Below, piece by piece: positions 50,824 through 59,408 of a DNA stretch of 61,328 bases. This stretch comes from a virus: positions 1 to 61,328 of the IMG/VR virus record IMGVR_UViG_3300045972_000344, one strand, 5' to 3'. Every line of letters begins with the position of its first letter. The stretch's first letter is position 1. The notes beneath the pieces are model-generated. The model was not told the origin of the DNA. It saw only the letters and a list, made by a program, of their open reading frames with translations, and searched no databases. The position numbers were made by a program, and so were the translations under genes.

Positions 50824-51432
50824 ATGGAGGGCATGGATTTCCAGGAACTGATTGACGAATTCCCCGTCACCGTTCGCTGGGAGGCTTCCAACCTCTGCCC
50901 CTGCACCGGGGCGGACGGCATGGCCGACCAGTCCTGCGTCATCTGTCTCGGCAAGGGCCGCTGGTTCTCTCCCCTCTCCAAGCCCTTCGAGGTCGGTCTC
51001 ATCTCCCAGTCCGCCCGGAACCGGGCCGCCATGGCGAACACGATGGGCCCGGGCGCCACGGGCTCCTCCGTGCTCATCGTCCCCTGCTCGGCCGTCTGCT
51101 ACGCGGGGATGAACTCCGGGGATCGGATCTACGACCAGCGGGTGCTGGACGCCCATCAGGTGCTCATGGTGCCCAACACCCGGGCCGCCCTCCCGGCCGG
51201 GTTCACGAAGCTGCGGGCCTGGGTCAAGTCGTCCGATGGGCTCTCTCTCGTTGAGGTTGCCCCGCCCGTGCCGAACGACAAGCGCCGCATCACCGTGGCC
51301 GTGGCGACCTCCTTCACCTTCGATGCCCCCCGCGCCTACGAGGCGGTGAAGGAATTCGGCTCGATCCGATCCTTCGGCACGGGGCTCCCGAAGCGGTGGA
51401 CCTTGAACCTCCTCGATCTCTCTGTCCGGTAG
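50824..51432 (+). CDS. Tail/neck protein with CxC...CxxC motif
   Basis: The product has 202 residues. Near the N-terminus NLCPCTGADGMADQSCVIC gives a four-cysteine zinc-like site, followed by GKGRWF, a layout seen in small phage virion proteins between tail genes. The rest is strand-rich. It lies between the chaperone and the tape measure. A structural role is likely; the exact family is not certain. Confidence 0.5.
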   Translation: MEGMDFQELIDEFPVTVRWEASNLCPCTGADGMADQSCVICLGKGRWFSPLSKPFEVGLISQSARNRAAMANTMGPGATGSSVLIVPCSAVCYAGMNSGDRIYDQRVLDAHQVLMVPNTRAALPAGFTKLRAWVKSSDGLSLVEVAPPVPNDKRRITVAVATSFTFDAPRAYEAVKEFGSIRSFGTGLPKRWTLNLLDLSVR

Positions 51433-51441
51433 GAGGCTGCT

Positions 51442-53331
51442 TTGGGCGTATCTCAACCCCTCGGGATCAACGACAAGCTGCGCGAGGCCCTGCGGGAAGC
51501 CCAGGGCATCCTCGATGAAGCCAACCTCACGGGCAAGATCAAACTGACCACCGATTCGGGCGCTGGCCCTGGGTCTCTCTCCTCGGTGGAGTCCTCCATG
51601 GACCGCACCGAGCGGGACGCGAAGGAGGCGGCCGAGAAGTCTCCATCTGGAGACGGCAGCAGCAGCGGAACGGCGAGCATCCTGGGGGGCCCGAACGACA
51701 AGCTGCTGACCGCCCTGGACAAACTCATCAAGGCCATCGAGGGCTCTGCCTCTGGTGGTGGGCGGGGCCGGAAGCGACAGGCTGCCCCGGGCGAGCCTCC
51801 GGCGGATGCCGGGGATGACGGCTCCCCTGGCTATGTGAACCCCTACATTCTCCAGGGCCTCATCCAGAACCCCCTCGGCACCACCCAGAACTCCATCATG
51901 GGCATGCTCATGGGCGGGGCTGGGATGGGCCTGAAGGCGCCCTCTGGGCTCATGGCTATGCTGGCTGGCTCGGGTGGAACCTTCCAGCCTGGGGCTGCCC
52001 TCGCGGCCGAGACGGGCGTGGCCTCGGCTGGTGCGTCCGGCACCTTCGCCTCGGCTGGCATGATCGGCGCCGCCAAGATCGCCGTCCCCGTGGCCGCCTT
52101 CGCCGGGACCATGATGCTCCAGAATTCCTGGGCGAACGACCGCCTGCAGGATTCCACGGATTACATGCAGGACACCCGCTGGGGCCGTGGCGCTGGGGTG
52201 AACTGGCGCGCTGGCGCCTGGGAGAATAAGTGGAACTCCCGGCGGGATATCTGGCAGAAAGACACCCGGGATGTCATGGACACTTCGGGGCTCGGCTTCC
52301 AGGGCATGCGCTCCCACCTTGGGGATTACGGCACCATCTCGGCCATGAACGGGGCGGTCGAGTCCGGCCTGTCCATGGGCGTCTCGTCTTCCCAGGTGGG
52401 CGGCCTGCTGGGCGCTGGGGTGCGCTCCGGCACCTTCTCCATGAACGGCGCGGACGGCTCCACCCAGATGACCTCCTACCTCGCCCGGATCGAGGGGTGG
52501 ACCGCCAAGACGGCCATGTTCGGGTTCTCCTCCAACGAGGCCCTGCAGAAGCTGTCGGAGGTCTCCCAGCGCGGCATGCACGGGACGAACATTCTCACTT
52601 CGGGCGCCCAGACCTCCCTACTCTCGATGGATGCCCGGATCCGCGAGCGCCTCCCGGATCACCTTCAGCGGTCGGTTGGGGACGCGACCTCGGCCGCCCT
52701 GGGCGCCGCCCCGCAGGGTGAAACCCAGACCGCGCTCATGATGAACCAGTTCCTCGGGGCTGACGGCCAGTTGAACGAAAACGGCGAGGCCACCGCCCTC
52801 AAAGCGTTCGGCCCGGAGCAGCTTGGGAAGATGAAGGCCCAGTGGGGCACGATGGCCGGGACCGCCATCGCCAACCAGCTAACCAAGACCGACCTCGGTG
52901 TCCGAACCTCCCGGGTGGGGCTCTACCAGGGAATGAAGCGGAACGGCGCCAGTGCGGCGCAGGCCATGCTCGCCCTCAACGGCGGCGACTTCCTGTCCGC
53001 CTCCCTGGCGTCCGATGCTTCCACTGATCCCAACATCCTGAAGGATATGGCCCTCTCCGGGCACAACGCTCTGGCTGGGGCGGGTGGCGTGGATCACAAC
53101 ATGGAGGCCGAACTCGCCCAATTCGGGCAGGTCGTGAAGCGCGTCTCCGCCATGACCACCGACACCGCCGTGTTCTTCCAGAAGGCCGGGCTCTCCGCCA
53201 ATGCTGCCTCGAAGGAACTCACGGAATTCGCCGACAACCTCCGCCAGTTGAAGAAGGAGGCGTGGGGGAACCCGCTCATGTGGCTGCTCAATCCTGGCGG
53301 TGCTCTCGCGTCCCGGGCCCTCGGTCGGTGA
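51442..53331 (+). CDS. Tape measure protein
   Basis: The product has 629 residues. The N-terminal 130 residues are charged and disordered, then a hydrophobic Ala/Gly/Met-rich region with membrane-like stretches (about 140-230: MGMLMGGAGMGL and AVPVAAFAGTMML), then long helices to the end. This pattern and the position after the chaperones fit a tape measure, though it is shorter than many. The start is TTG with AGGAGG upstream. Its hydrophobic segment probably enters the membrane on DNA delivery. Confidence 0.75.
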   Translation: MGVSQPLGINDKLREALREAQGILDEANLTGKIKLTTDSGAGPGSLSSVESSMDRTERDAKEAAEKSPSGDGSSSGTASILGGPNDKLLTALDKLIKAIEGSASGGGRGRKRQAAPGEPPADAGDDGSPGYVNPYILQGLIQNPLGTTQNSIMGMLMGGAGMGLKAPSGLMAMLAGSGGTFQPGAALAAETGVASAGASGTFASAGMIGAAKIAVPVAAFAGTMMLQNSWANDRLQDSTDYMQDTRWGRGAGVNWRAGAWENKWNSRRDIWQKDTRDVMDTSGLGFQGMRSHLGDYGTISAMNGAVESGLSMGVSSSQVGGLLGAGVRSGTFSMNGADGSTQMTSYLARIEGWTAKTAMFGFSSNEALQKLSEVSQRGMHGTNILTSGAQTSLLSMDARIRERLPDHLQRSVGDATSAALGAAPQGETQTALMMNQFLGADGQLNENGEATALKAFGPEQLGKMKAQWGTMAGTAIANQLTKTDLGVRTSRVGLYQGMKRNGASAAQAMLALNGGDFLSASLASDASTDPNILKDMALSGHNALAGAGGVDHNMEAELAQFGQVVKRVSAMTTDTAVFFQKAGLSANAASKELTEFADNLRQLKKEAWGNPLMWLLNPGGALASRALGR

Positions 53332-53357
53332 TAGGCTTGAAGCTGCTGGAGACGCCA

Positions 53358-54122
53358 ATGCCGCCAACAATTTCACAGGCCCGATCCTTGATGGATAACG
53401 GCGTCATGTTCGCCATCTCGATCCTGATTGTCTGGGCCTTGGCGCTGGGGATCTGGCTTCTTTACAAGGCCGCGAATCGCAGGCTGCAGCCAGCCGCCGA
53501 CCCCAGCTTCCGGCCCTGCGATAACTGCGTCTTCGCGGACGACTTCCGCTCCCCGAATGAACTGATCGGCCACCGCCTGTTCGGGTATGTCCGGCTGGCC
53601 CGGGCCTCGCTCATCCCCAATCTGCCAATCAGCGACCCCGGCCGGAAGAAGCTATTTTCGGACCTGCTGGACGCTCGGTTCCGAATCGTGACCGAGTGCT
53701 ACATCCAATGGCTGAAGGCCAATCTCCCTATCCTGGAGGACATGCGGGCCGACACCCTGGCGTCCGAGCAGCTTGCCCTCGTGGGCTCCATCGTGGAGGG
53801 CTTCGAGGCTGAGGCCCGGCGCCTGTCCGCTCCCGAGGTCGTGGTCGAGCGCATGCGCCACTGGGAAGGGCCCCGCATCGGCCACCTTCGCTCGGAGATC
53901 CAGCTTGTCTGCGAGTCCGAGTGGCTGTCCGACTCCTCCCAGCGCCTGGGGTTCATCCTCTCAGTGGTGGAGCAGATCATGAAGGCCACCGTCCTGGACG
54001 CCGAGCGAACCCTGGGCAGCCTCAATGGGAAGCTGACCGGGCTCACCTACCAGGGGGTCGTCATCGGGCCCTGTGACTCCAAGCGGGGCGGCGACCCCGG
54101 AACCCACCACGGGCTGAACTAA
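53358..54122 (+). CDS. Membrane-anchored protein of the lysis boundary
   Basis: The product has 254 residues. One membrane segment is clear at about residues 17-35 (MFAISILIVWALALGIWLL), followed by a basic boundary and a soluble C-terminal domain with CDNCVFADD. The C-terminal domain is helical. The ATG at 53358 follows GGAG with six bases; the frame opens at 53262 inside the tape measure gene. It ends convergently with the leftward lysis genes (overlap of four bases). Function unknown; a superinfection or inner-membrane factor is possible. Confidence 0.55.
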   Translation: MPPTISQARSLMDNGVMFAISILIVWALALGIWLLYKAANRRLQPAADPSFRPCDNCVFADDFRSPNELIGHRLFGYVRLARASLIPNLPISDPGRKKLFSDLLDARFRIVTECYIQWLKANLPILEDMRADTLASEQLALVGSIVEGFEAEARRLSAPEVVVERMRHWEGPRIGHLRSEIQLVCESEWLSDSSQRLGFILSVVEQIMKATVLDAERTLGSLNGKLTGLTYQGVVIGPCDSKRGGDPGTHHGLN

Positions 54123-54874
54123 AGCAGGATCACGAGGGCGGTCAGGGCTGCCCCTCCCAGGCCCCAGAACCATTTCTTCGGGCGCTCCGCTTTCAGCAGG
54201 TCGTTCGTCTTCACCACGAGGGCGTCCTTCGCGGCGCTCCCCTTGTCACACTCCACCAGGGCCTCGGCGCCCTTGTCGATGGCTACCTGCTTGGCCTGGA
54301 CCTCCTTTTCCTTGTCCGCCAGGGCCGTCTTCGCCTCGGCGATGTCTTGGTCCTTGAGGTCCAGGTCTTCCTGCATGGCCTCCACCCGGGCCAGGGCCTT
54401 CGGGTAGTTCAGCCCGTCAACCACGAGGCCCAGCGCCTTCTGGGCGCTCGGTGCGCTCAGTCCCACCCCCAGTTCCCCCACAGCGGGCGTCAAGGGGGCC
54501 GCTGGCACCCCCGCGTCCGTCAGGGCCTTGGCGATGGCCGGGGCGGCGGTGGGGAGGCTCTCCAGGGCCGTTGGCGGGGCCACGGGGCCCATGGCCGCCA
54601 GCTTGGCTTCCACGCCCTTCATCCGGCCCTCCAGGGTCGCCATTCGGGCCACAGCGGCGGCTGCTTGGGCCTTCCATTCGTTGCTCTGGGCCACGGCCGC
54701 CTGGACCTGGGCCTTGGCTGCAGCCTCCCCTGCCTGGGCCGCCCCGACCTGCTCCCGGAGTTTCTGGATCTCCGTGTCCGTGCCCCGCTGGTAGGAGGTC
54801 AGGGCCGCGCCCGCGATCACGCAGACGAGGAGGACGGCCACGAGGCCGAGGATGAACTTCGTCAGGGTGGTCAT
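54119..54874 (-). CDS. Spanin-like membrane protein with coiled coil
   Basis: The product has 251 residues. An N-terminal membrane segment (about 6-26, FILGLVAVLLVCVIAGAAL) is followed by a long Ala/Glu/Lys coiled coil, a Pro/Ala linker at about 95-140, more coiled coil, and a second hydrophobic stretch at the C-terminus (WFWGLGGAALTALVILL). This resembles an inner-membrane spanin (Rz) or a unimolecular spanin with both ends anchored. It overlaps the holin-like gene by ATGA. It probably disrupts the outer membrane at lysis. Confidence 0.55.
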   Translation of the reverse strand: MTTLTKFILGLVAVLLVCVIAGAALTSYQRGTDTEIQKLREQVGAAQAGEAAAKAQVQAAVAQSNEWKAQAAAAVARMATLEGRMKGVEAKLAAMGPVAPPTALESLPTAAPAIAKALTDAGVPAAPLTPAVGELGVGLSAPSAQKALGLVVDGLNYPKALARVEAMQEDLDLKDQDIAEAKTALADKEKEVQAKQVAIDKGAEALVECDKGSAAKDALVVKTNDLLKAERPKKWFWGLGGAALTALVILL

Positions 54875-55248
54875 GGGGTGTCCTTGTCAGTTGGGGCGGG
54901 GGGGCCGCCCTGGATCGTGCCGTCTTTCTTGAAAATGTAGACGATGCCCGCGAGCCCCGCGACCGGGACCGTCAAGGCCGCGAAGGCGTAGACCGTGCCC
55001 ATGGGGACTTCGTTCCCCTGGTAGATCGTGTGGGCGATGGCTTTGGCGAGGATGATGGTTGCCCGGCAGAGGGTGAAGGTCGCCAGGAGCATCGCCAGCC
55101 GCTTCATGCTCTGGCTGGGGTTGGTGGCGTCAAAAAAACCGGCGCACCAGACCACGAAGGCATCCCCGACCCCCTTCTGCCGGACGAGGACTTCCTTCAG
55201 GGCCTGGAGGCCCTTGCTCGGGTTGGGGGCGTCCGGGACTTCGCTCAT
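54871..55248 (-). CDS. Holin-like two-membrane-segment protein
   Basis: The product has 125 residues with two membrane segments (about 52-72, MLLATFTLCRATIILAKAIA; and about 86-107, VYAFAALTVPVAGLAGIVYIF). It ends in a charged, Pro-rich tail. It lies between the spanin-like and DUF5675-like genes with start/stop overlaps on both sides. Two membrane segments fit a class II holin, which would open the membrane at lysis. An antiholin is the alternative. Confidence 0.6.
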   Translation of the reverse strand: MSEVPDAPNPSKGLQALKEVLVRQKGVGDAFVVWCAGFFDATNPSQSMKRLAMLLATFTLCRATIILAKAIAHTIYQGNEVPMGTVYAFAALTVPVAGLAGIVYIFKKDGTIQGGPPAPTDKDTP

Positions 55249-55700
55249 TCGACCGGGGCTTCGGGGAAATCATCGGTGATGCCCAGCCAGACCTGCTCCC
55301 CTCGGTCCAGGGCGATCTTCACCAGGGCGAAGAGGTCATGACTGGCCTGCAGGGTCTCGCTGAGGTGGAGGTCGCCGTCCTGCTTGTATCCAAGGAGGGG
55401 GCATCCCAGGGTGTCCTCCGCGTCCCGGCCGCCGTGCAGCCGGATCCCGGTGAAGCCCGGAACATCGTTGACCAGCATCATGTCCCGCTGGAATTTCTCG
55501 GAGAAGGTGATGGTCACGGGGTAGCGCCCGGCGGGGATGGCCGTCTTGCCGTAGACCTTGCCCTCGTTGATCGGGGTGTTCGGATCCGGGTCTTTGCGGA
55601 CGGGATCCTCCAGGGTCCAGCACTGGTGCAGGCTGTCCCGGGTCATTTCACCCGTGCATTGGGTCGTGTCGTTGTGTTTCCGGCTGATCGCAAGCTGCAT
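55245..55700 (-). CDS. DUF5675-like lysis protein
   Basis: The product has 151 residues. It resembles DUF5675 proteins, which occur in phage lysis cassettes: QCWTLEDPVR near the start, then AIPAGRYPVTITFS, then GIRLHGGRDAEDTLGCPLLG with a His and Cys placed as in an L,D-transpeptidase-like fold. The activity of the family is not settled; a peptidoglycan-active enzyme is likely. The ATG at 55700 follows AGGAGG. It is the first gene of the leftward lysis unit, and no other endolysin is visible in the window. Confidence 0.7.
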   Translation of the reverse strand: MQLAISRKHNDTTQCTGEMTRDSLHQCWTLEDPVRKDPDPNTPINEGKVYGKTAIPAGRYPVTITFSEKFQRDMMLVNDVPGFTGIRLHGGRDAEDTLGCPLLGYKQDGDLHLSETLQASHDLFALVKIALDRGEQVWLGITDDFPEAPVE

Positions 55701-55788
55701 GATAGGGCCTCCTGCCCCCATTCTACGCGCCTTCACAGGACATTTTCTGTCGTGTTTTCTGGCACTTCCGAAGCATGAAATTTAACTC

Positions 55789-55817
55789 TTGCGGAAGCGT
55801 GAATTCTGACCCATGCT
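55789..55817 (+). promoter_or_regulatory. Probable promoter of the recombination genes
   Basis: TTGCGG and CATGCT are separated by 17 bases, ahead of AAAGGAGC and the ATG at 55840. Two near-direct repeats, CGAAGCATGAAATTTAA and GGAAGCGTGAATTCTGA, lie about 23 bases apart across the -35 region and could be regulator sites. Confidence 0.45.
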
Positions 55818-55839
55818 TTGGGTCTTGCAAAGGAGCACC

Positions 55840-57024
55840 ATGCCGAAACCAATCCTCTCCTACCGGGGGCTGCGGACAGCCCTCGTCTCCCGTCTCATGG
55901 ACGCGGATACCCTTTCCGCCGGGCGGCACCTGTATGTCGGCGCATCCGAGGTCGGAGGCTGTCCCCGCTTCGTCTCGTGGTCGAAGGCCACCGCTCGGGT
56001 CTGGATCCCCGATGCCGACTCCGCCGGGGTGATGCTGCCCGGCCGCCTCGTGGAAAACGAGGGAGTCCAGCTTCTCCGCCTCATGGGCCTCGACTCGGCC
56101 CTGTCCGCCACGGGCACCCGGCAGGCCAACCTCCGGGACGAGAATTCCGGGCTCGGCTGCCACCCGGACGGGTTCCTGTCCGCCGATGCCTTTGAACTGG
56201 ATGAACTCTCGACCTACTTCACCGAGGACGGGGGCCCCTGGAAGCTGGAGGAACTCCGGCCGCTGCTCGTGGGCCCAGGGATCGTGGAGTTTAAATCCGG
56301 CTCCTCCGCCGTCTTCCGGGAGACGGTGCGCCACGGCGTCTCTCTCCAATATGCGGACCAGACCCAGGTCAACATGGGCCTGTCCGGGCGCCACTGGACC
56401 CTGCTGGTGATGATCTGCCGGGACAACCTCTCCAAGATCGCCCTCGTCTTCATCCCCTTCCGGGAGGCCCGCTTCCGGGCGCTGCAGCTTCACGCGAACG
56501 CCATCCTGGGCTCCGCTGCCCTGGCCCGCGAGGCTCTGGAGGGCGCCCGGCTGTGGCGGGTGGCCGAGGATGACCCCGAGGACGAGAAGGTCATCGCCAC
56601 GGTCGCCATGCACCTGCTGGCCCCCGATGAAGCCCGAGGCTACTGCCGGAAGTGTCCCCTGGCCTCCTCCTGCCCCGCCCTCACCCGGCGCACGGACGAT
56701 GCCTTCTTCCCGGAGGGCATTCTCCCCGAGGTCGAGGCGCTGGCCGAAATCGCCGCCGCCGCCGGGGACACCGAGAAGGCCGCGAAGGAAGAAGCGGACG
56801 ATGCCAAGGACCGGCTGAAGGAACTGGCCGAGCAATACGGCGCCACGAGGGCCATGCTCTCCCCGCCCTTCACCACCCTTTCCGTGGGAACCACCCAGGG
56901 CCGCGAGTCGTGCGACCTGCAGCGCCTGAAGACCCTCTATCCCGCCGCGTTCGCGGATTGCGTCTCCCGTGGGGAAGACTTCAAAACCGTTCGCATCAAC
57001 CGAAAGAAAGGAGCCAAATCATGA
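55840..57024 (+). CDS. Cas4/RecB-like exonuclease with Fe-S cysteines
   Basis: The product has 394 residues. A PD-(D/E)XK nuclease core is visible: E76 in VENEG, D110 in HPDG, E150 and K152 in VEFKSG, and Q174/Q176 in ADQTQ. C41 near the start and C269, C272 and C278 near the end (YCRKCPLASSC) are placed as the four Fe-S ligands of Cas4 and AddB nucleases. The remaining C-terminal part is a charged coiled coil. It is followed at once by the candidate annealing protein, so the two probably form the phage recombination pair. AAAGGAGC precedes the ATG. Confidence 0.75.
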   Translation: MPKPILSYRGLRTALVSRLMDADTLSAGRHLYVGASEVGGCPRFVSWSKATARVWIPDADSAGVMLPGRLVENEGVQLLRLMGLDSALSATGTRQANLRDENSGLGCHPDGFLSADAFELDELSTYFTEDGGPWKLEELRPLLVGPGIVEFKSGSSAVFRETVRHGVSLQYADQTQVNMGLSGRHWTLLVMICRDNLSKIALVFIPFREARFRALQLHANAILGSAALAREALEGARLWRVAEDDPEDEKVIATVAMHLLAPDEARGYCRKCPLASSCPALTRRTDDAFFPEGILPEVEALAEIAAAAGDTEKAAKEEADDAKDRLKELAEQYGATRAMLSPPFTTLSVGTTQGRESCDLQRLKTLYPAAFADCVSRGEDFKTVRINRKKGAKS

Positions 57025-58058
57025 CCCAGCCGGAATCCGGTCTCGTCACCCGCGCCCCCATGGCGCCCTCCCGTGCCCCCTCCCCCGGTGGTGGTCTCGT
57101 CCAGATGGACAAGGCCGCGATCATGGAGCGGGTGAAGGTCATCCACTCAATCATGGAAGAGGTCATGGTCGAGGGGCATCACTACTTCACCTTCGGGACC
57201 ACCAAGCGGAAGTTCCGTCTGGAAAACGGCACGGTCGAGGAGCGGGAAGTCCCGCAGTTCTCTCTCGGCAAGGCCGGGGCCGAGGTCGTCTGCCTCACCT
57301 TCGGGCTCACTCCCGATCTCGATTCCGTGGTGGTGGCCGATGACCCCAACGCCCCGCGCACCATCCAGATTTCCGAATGGGTGGACGATCCCACCGCTGG
57401 CCGCTCGGGTCGCCGGAAGATCATCAGAGATCAGGTTGTGACGGGTTACTACGAGGTGAAGTCCACCTGTGCCATCTGGTCGAACCAGGGCACCCTCCTG
57501 GCCCGGGCCTCCGGCTCGTGCAATTCCTGTGAGACCGCCTTCGTGAACCAGGGCTACTCGAATGTGAAGAACTCCATCCTGAAGCGGGCGGAGAAGCGCG
57601 CGATGGTGGCGGCCGTGCTCATGGCCTCCGGCGCTGGTGATGTCTTCGTGCAGGATCTGGAGGACACCCCCACGGCGGTGGATCCGAACCAGGGTTTCCG
57701 TGCTGCTGCCACCCAGGGCAGCGCGCAGACCGGCACCCAGACGGGCGCCCAGGGCGGCTCCCAGAACGTGGGCGCTGCTCCGGCTGGCTGGCTCTCGGAG
57801 CCCCAGAAGAAGCTGCTGTTCGCCAAGGGGAAGAACCAAGCCCCCCCCGCCTCCGAGGAGGTCATCCGGCACATCATCCATGTGCTGGACGGCATGCCCA
57901 AGCCCCAGGCGAAGCCCTACTTCGATGCCATCGCGGACGGGAAGCCCCAAGGCGCCGAACTCTGGGCCCAGGCCCGGCAGACCGTGGAAACTGCCGCCGC
58001 CGCCAAGGCTGGCGCTGGCCCCGGTGGCGAGGTGCCGCCCGACCAGCCGCCCGTGTAA
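57021..58058 (+). CDS. Candidate ssDNA-annealing/recombination protein
   Basis: The product has 345 residues. The core (about 30-200) has the pattern YYEVKSTCAIWSNQG, then GSCNSCETAF and NVKNSILKRAEKRAMVAAV, seen in phage proteins encoded beside Cas4-like nucleases and often taken as ssDNA-binding or annealing proteins. A Gln/Gly/Thr-rich linker (about 225-250) leads to a helical tail. It overlaps the nuclease gene by four bases. It also contains the only ACGT I found in the window (57766-57769). The biochemical role is inferred from pairing with the nuclease. Confidence 0.55.
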   Translation: MTQPESGLVTRAPMAPSRAPSPGGGLVQMDKAAIMERVKVIHSIMEEVMVEGHHYFTFGTTKRKFRLENGTVEEREVPQFSLGKAGAEVVCLTFGLTPDLDSVVVADDPNAPRTIQISEWVDDPTAGRSGRRKIIRDQVVTGYYEVKSTCAIWSNQGTLLARASGSCNSCETAFVNQGYSNVKNSILKRAEKRAMVAAVLMASGAGDVFVQDLEDTPTAVDPNQGFRAAATQGSAQTGTQTGAQGGSQNVGAAPAGWLSEPQKKLLFAKGKNQAPPASEEVIRHIIHVLDGMPKPQAKPYFDAIADGKPQGAELWAQARQTVETAAAAKAGAGPGGEVPPDQPPV

Positions 58059-58061
58059 CCC

Positions 58062-58295
58062 ATGGACGCCTCTGCCACCGTCCAGGCCCGGAGGGACCGT
58101 CTCTTGAAGGCGGTCCTCCGGTCCTCGGTTCCCCTCTCTACCGTTCGTCTCTCCCGGCGCATGGGTTGGTCCCTCCAGACCACCCGTGCCCACCTTCTGG
58201 TCCTGGCTGATCAGGGCCTGCTGGTCCGCCACAGCTATCGGCAGTGGTCCTCCCCTGCCGTCTTCTCCCGGAGCACTCATGCAGATCCTCTCTAG
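58062..58295 (+). CDS. Small winged helix-turn-helix protein
   Basis: The product has 77 residues. STVRLSRRMGWSLQTTRAH followed by LADQGLL is a standard winged helix-turn-helix, as in MarR- or ArsR-like proteins. It lies between recombination genes and overlaps the next gene by 17 bases. It probably binds DNA; regulator of this unit is an inference. Confidence 0.6.
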   Translation: MDASATVQARRDRLLKAVLRSSVPLSTVRLSRRMGWSLQTTRAHLLVLADQGLLVRHSYRQWSSPAVFSRSTHADPL

Positions 58296-59217
58296 CCGCT
58301 GGGGCGTCAGCTTCGGCGCCTTCACACTGAACGGCCGCCTCACGGGCGACATTCTGGACGAGGTGCTCCTCGGCTCCGCCCAGGCGTTCTCCATCCCTGC
58401 CCGGCCCGATGGGGAGGTCAAGCTGGCCGCCCCTTGCGGGATGTTCGACCCCGGGGGCCCCGTGGTGGGGCTCCGGTTCCTGGGCGAGAATGGCGACACC
58501 TGGGTTGGGGTGGGCACCCGCATGCTGGCGAACTCCCCGAACCCGGCGCTCGTGGAGGCATCCTTCCGCACCCGGGCCCACAACGAGATCGGGGAGAATT
58601 GGTCCTCCGCCAAGAAGAAGCGCCTGAATGGCCTTCGGAAAGCCTGCAGGCGCGACCTCGCGGCCACCACCCCCTTCCGGCTGTCCGAGTCCGGGGCCCT
58701 GTTCGTCTGCCTGGGCACTGGGGAGGTCGTCACCGTGGGGCAGGCGGGGCAGGCCGTGTGCCGCGACCTCGTGGGCCGCTCGGCCGTGCTCTCCCGGGTG
58801 GCCTTCACCCAGCCCGACAAGGCGAACGCGGGGAAGCTGCTCACCATTCTCCGGCGCCAGGAGGACTCCATCATCCCTTGGCCGACCGGGTCCGCCGCCC
58901 TGTTCCGGGTGCGCAGCGAGCAGAAGGAGTCCTGCGCCGTCCGCATGCTCTCATGGGCCCAGAACTCCACAGATGCCCAGGATCTGCTCTCCCAGCGGTG
59001 GAAACCCCGCAAGATCGAACTCCAGTGGGCAGACGAGCGGAAGGGCAGCCTGGACCTCTCCGGGGCTCTGTCCTCGGTGAAGTGGGCGGGCGGGATCCGG
59101 GTGGATGACCCCCAGCCCGCCATCGAGACCCGGCTGGCGATGCTCCTCACCATGAATTCCCAGGCCACCCGCCTCGTAGCGGAAGCAACGGCGCCCCTCT
59201 TGCCCATGGGGGAGTAA
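58279..59217 (+). CDS. RdgC-like recombination-associated protein
   Basis: The product has 312 residues. Size, the alternation of strands and helices, and the segment WSSAKKKRLNGLRKACRRDL followed by a strand domain resemble the bacterial RdgC family, a ring-shaped DNA-binding protein that limits RecA. The match is by eye and weak. The start at 58279 has CGGAGC upstream; the longer frame from 58186 overlaps the small regulator. Context with a nuclease and an annealing protein supports a recombination role. Confidence 0.45.
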   Translation: MQILSSRWGVSFGAFTLNGRLTGDILDEVLLGSAQAFSIPARPDGEVKLAAPCGMFDPGGPVVGLRFLGENGDTWVGVGTRMLANSPNPALVEASFRTRAHNEIGENWSSAKKKRLNGLRKACRRDLAATTPFRLSESGALFVCLGTGEVVTVGQAGQAVCRDLVGRSAVLSRVAFTQPDKANAGKLLTILRRQEDSIIPWPTGSAALFRVRSEQKESCAVRMLSWAQNSTDAQDLLSQRWKPRKIELQWADERKGSLDLSGALSSVKWAGGIRVDDPQPAIETRLAMLLTMNSQATRLVAEATAPLLPMGE

Positions 59218-59269
59218 GGCTGTAACCTATGGGCTTGGTGGGTTGCTTGGCAGCGACCTCCTTTGCGGG

Positions 59270-59300
59270 GATGGGGCTCTTTCGGGGGCCCCATCTTTTT
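59270..59300 (+). terminator. Rho-independent terminator
   Basis: GATGGGGC and GCCCCATC form an 8-base stem, with further pairing possible inside the loop, followed by TTTTT. It closes the recombination unit 53 bases after the RdgC-like gene. The remaining gap to 59409 holds a possible weak promoter (TTGCTT at 59331, TAACCT at 59353). Confidence 0.85.
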
Positions 59301-59408
59301 GCCTGCTCAAAAATAAATTGTATCCCCCGCTTGCTTTTTCTAAAGCATGCCTTAACCTTTATCCAGCCGGGGGAATGGTTCCCCTGCCCCCCTCCCGCAG
59401 AGGTCACC

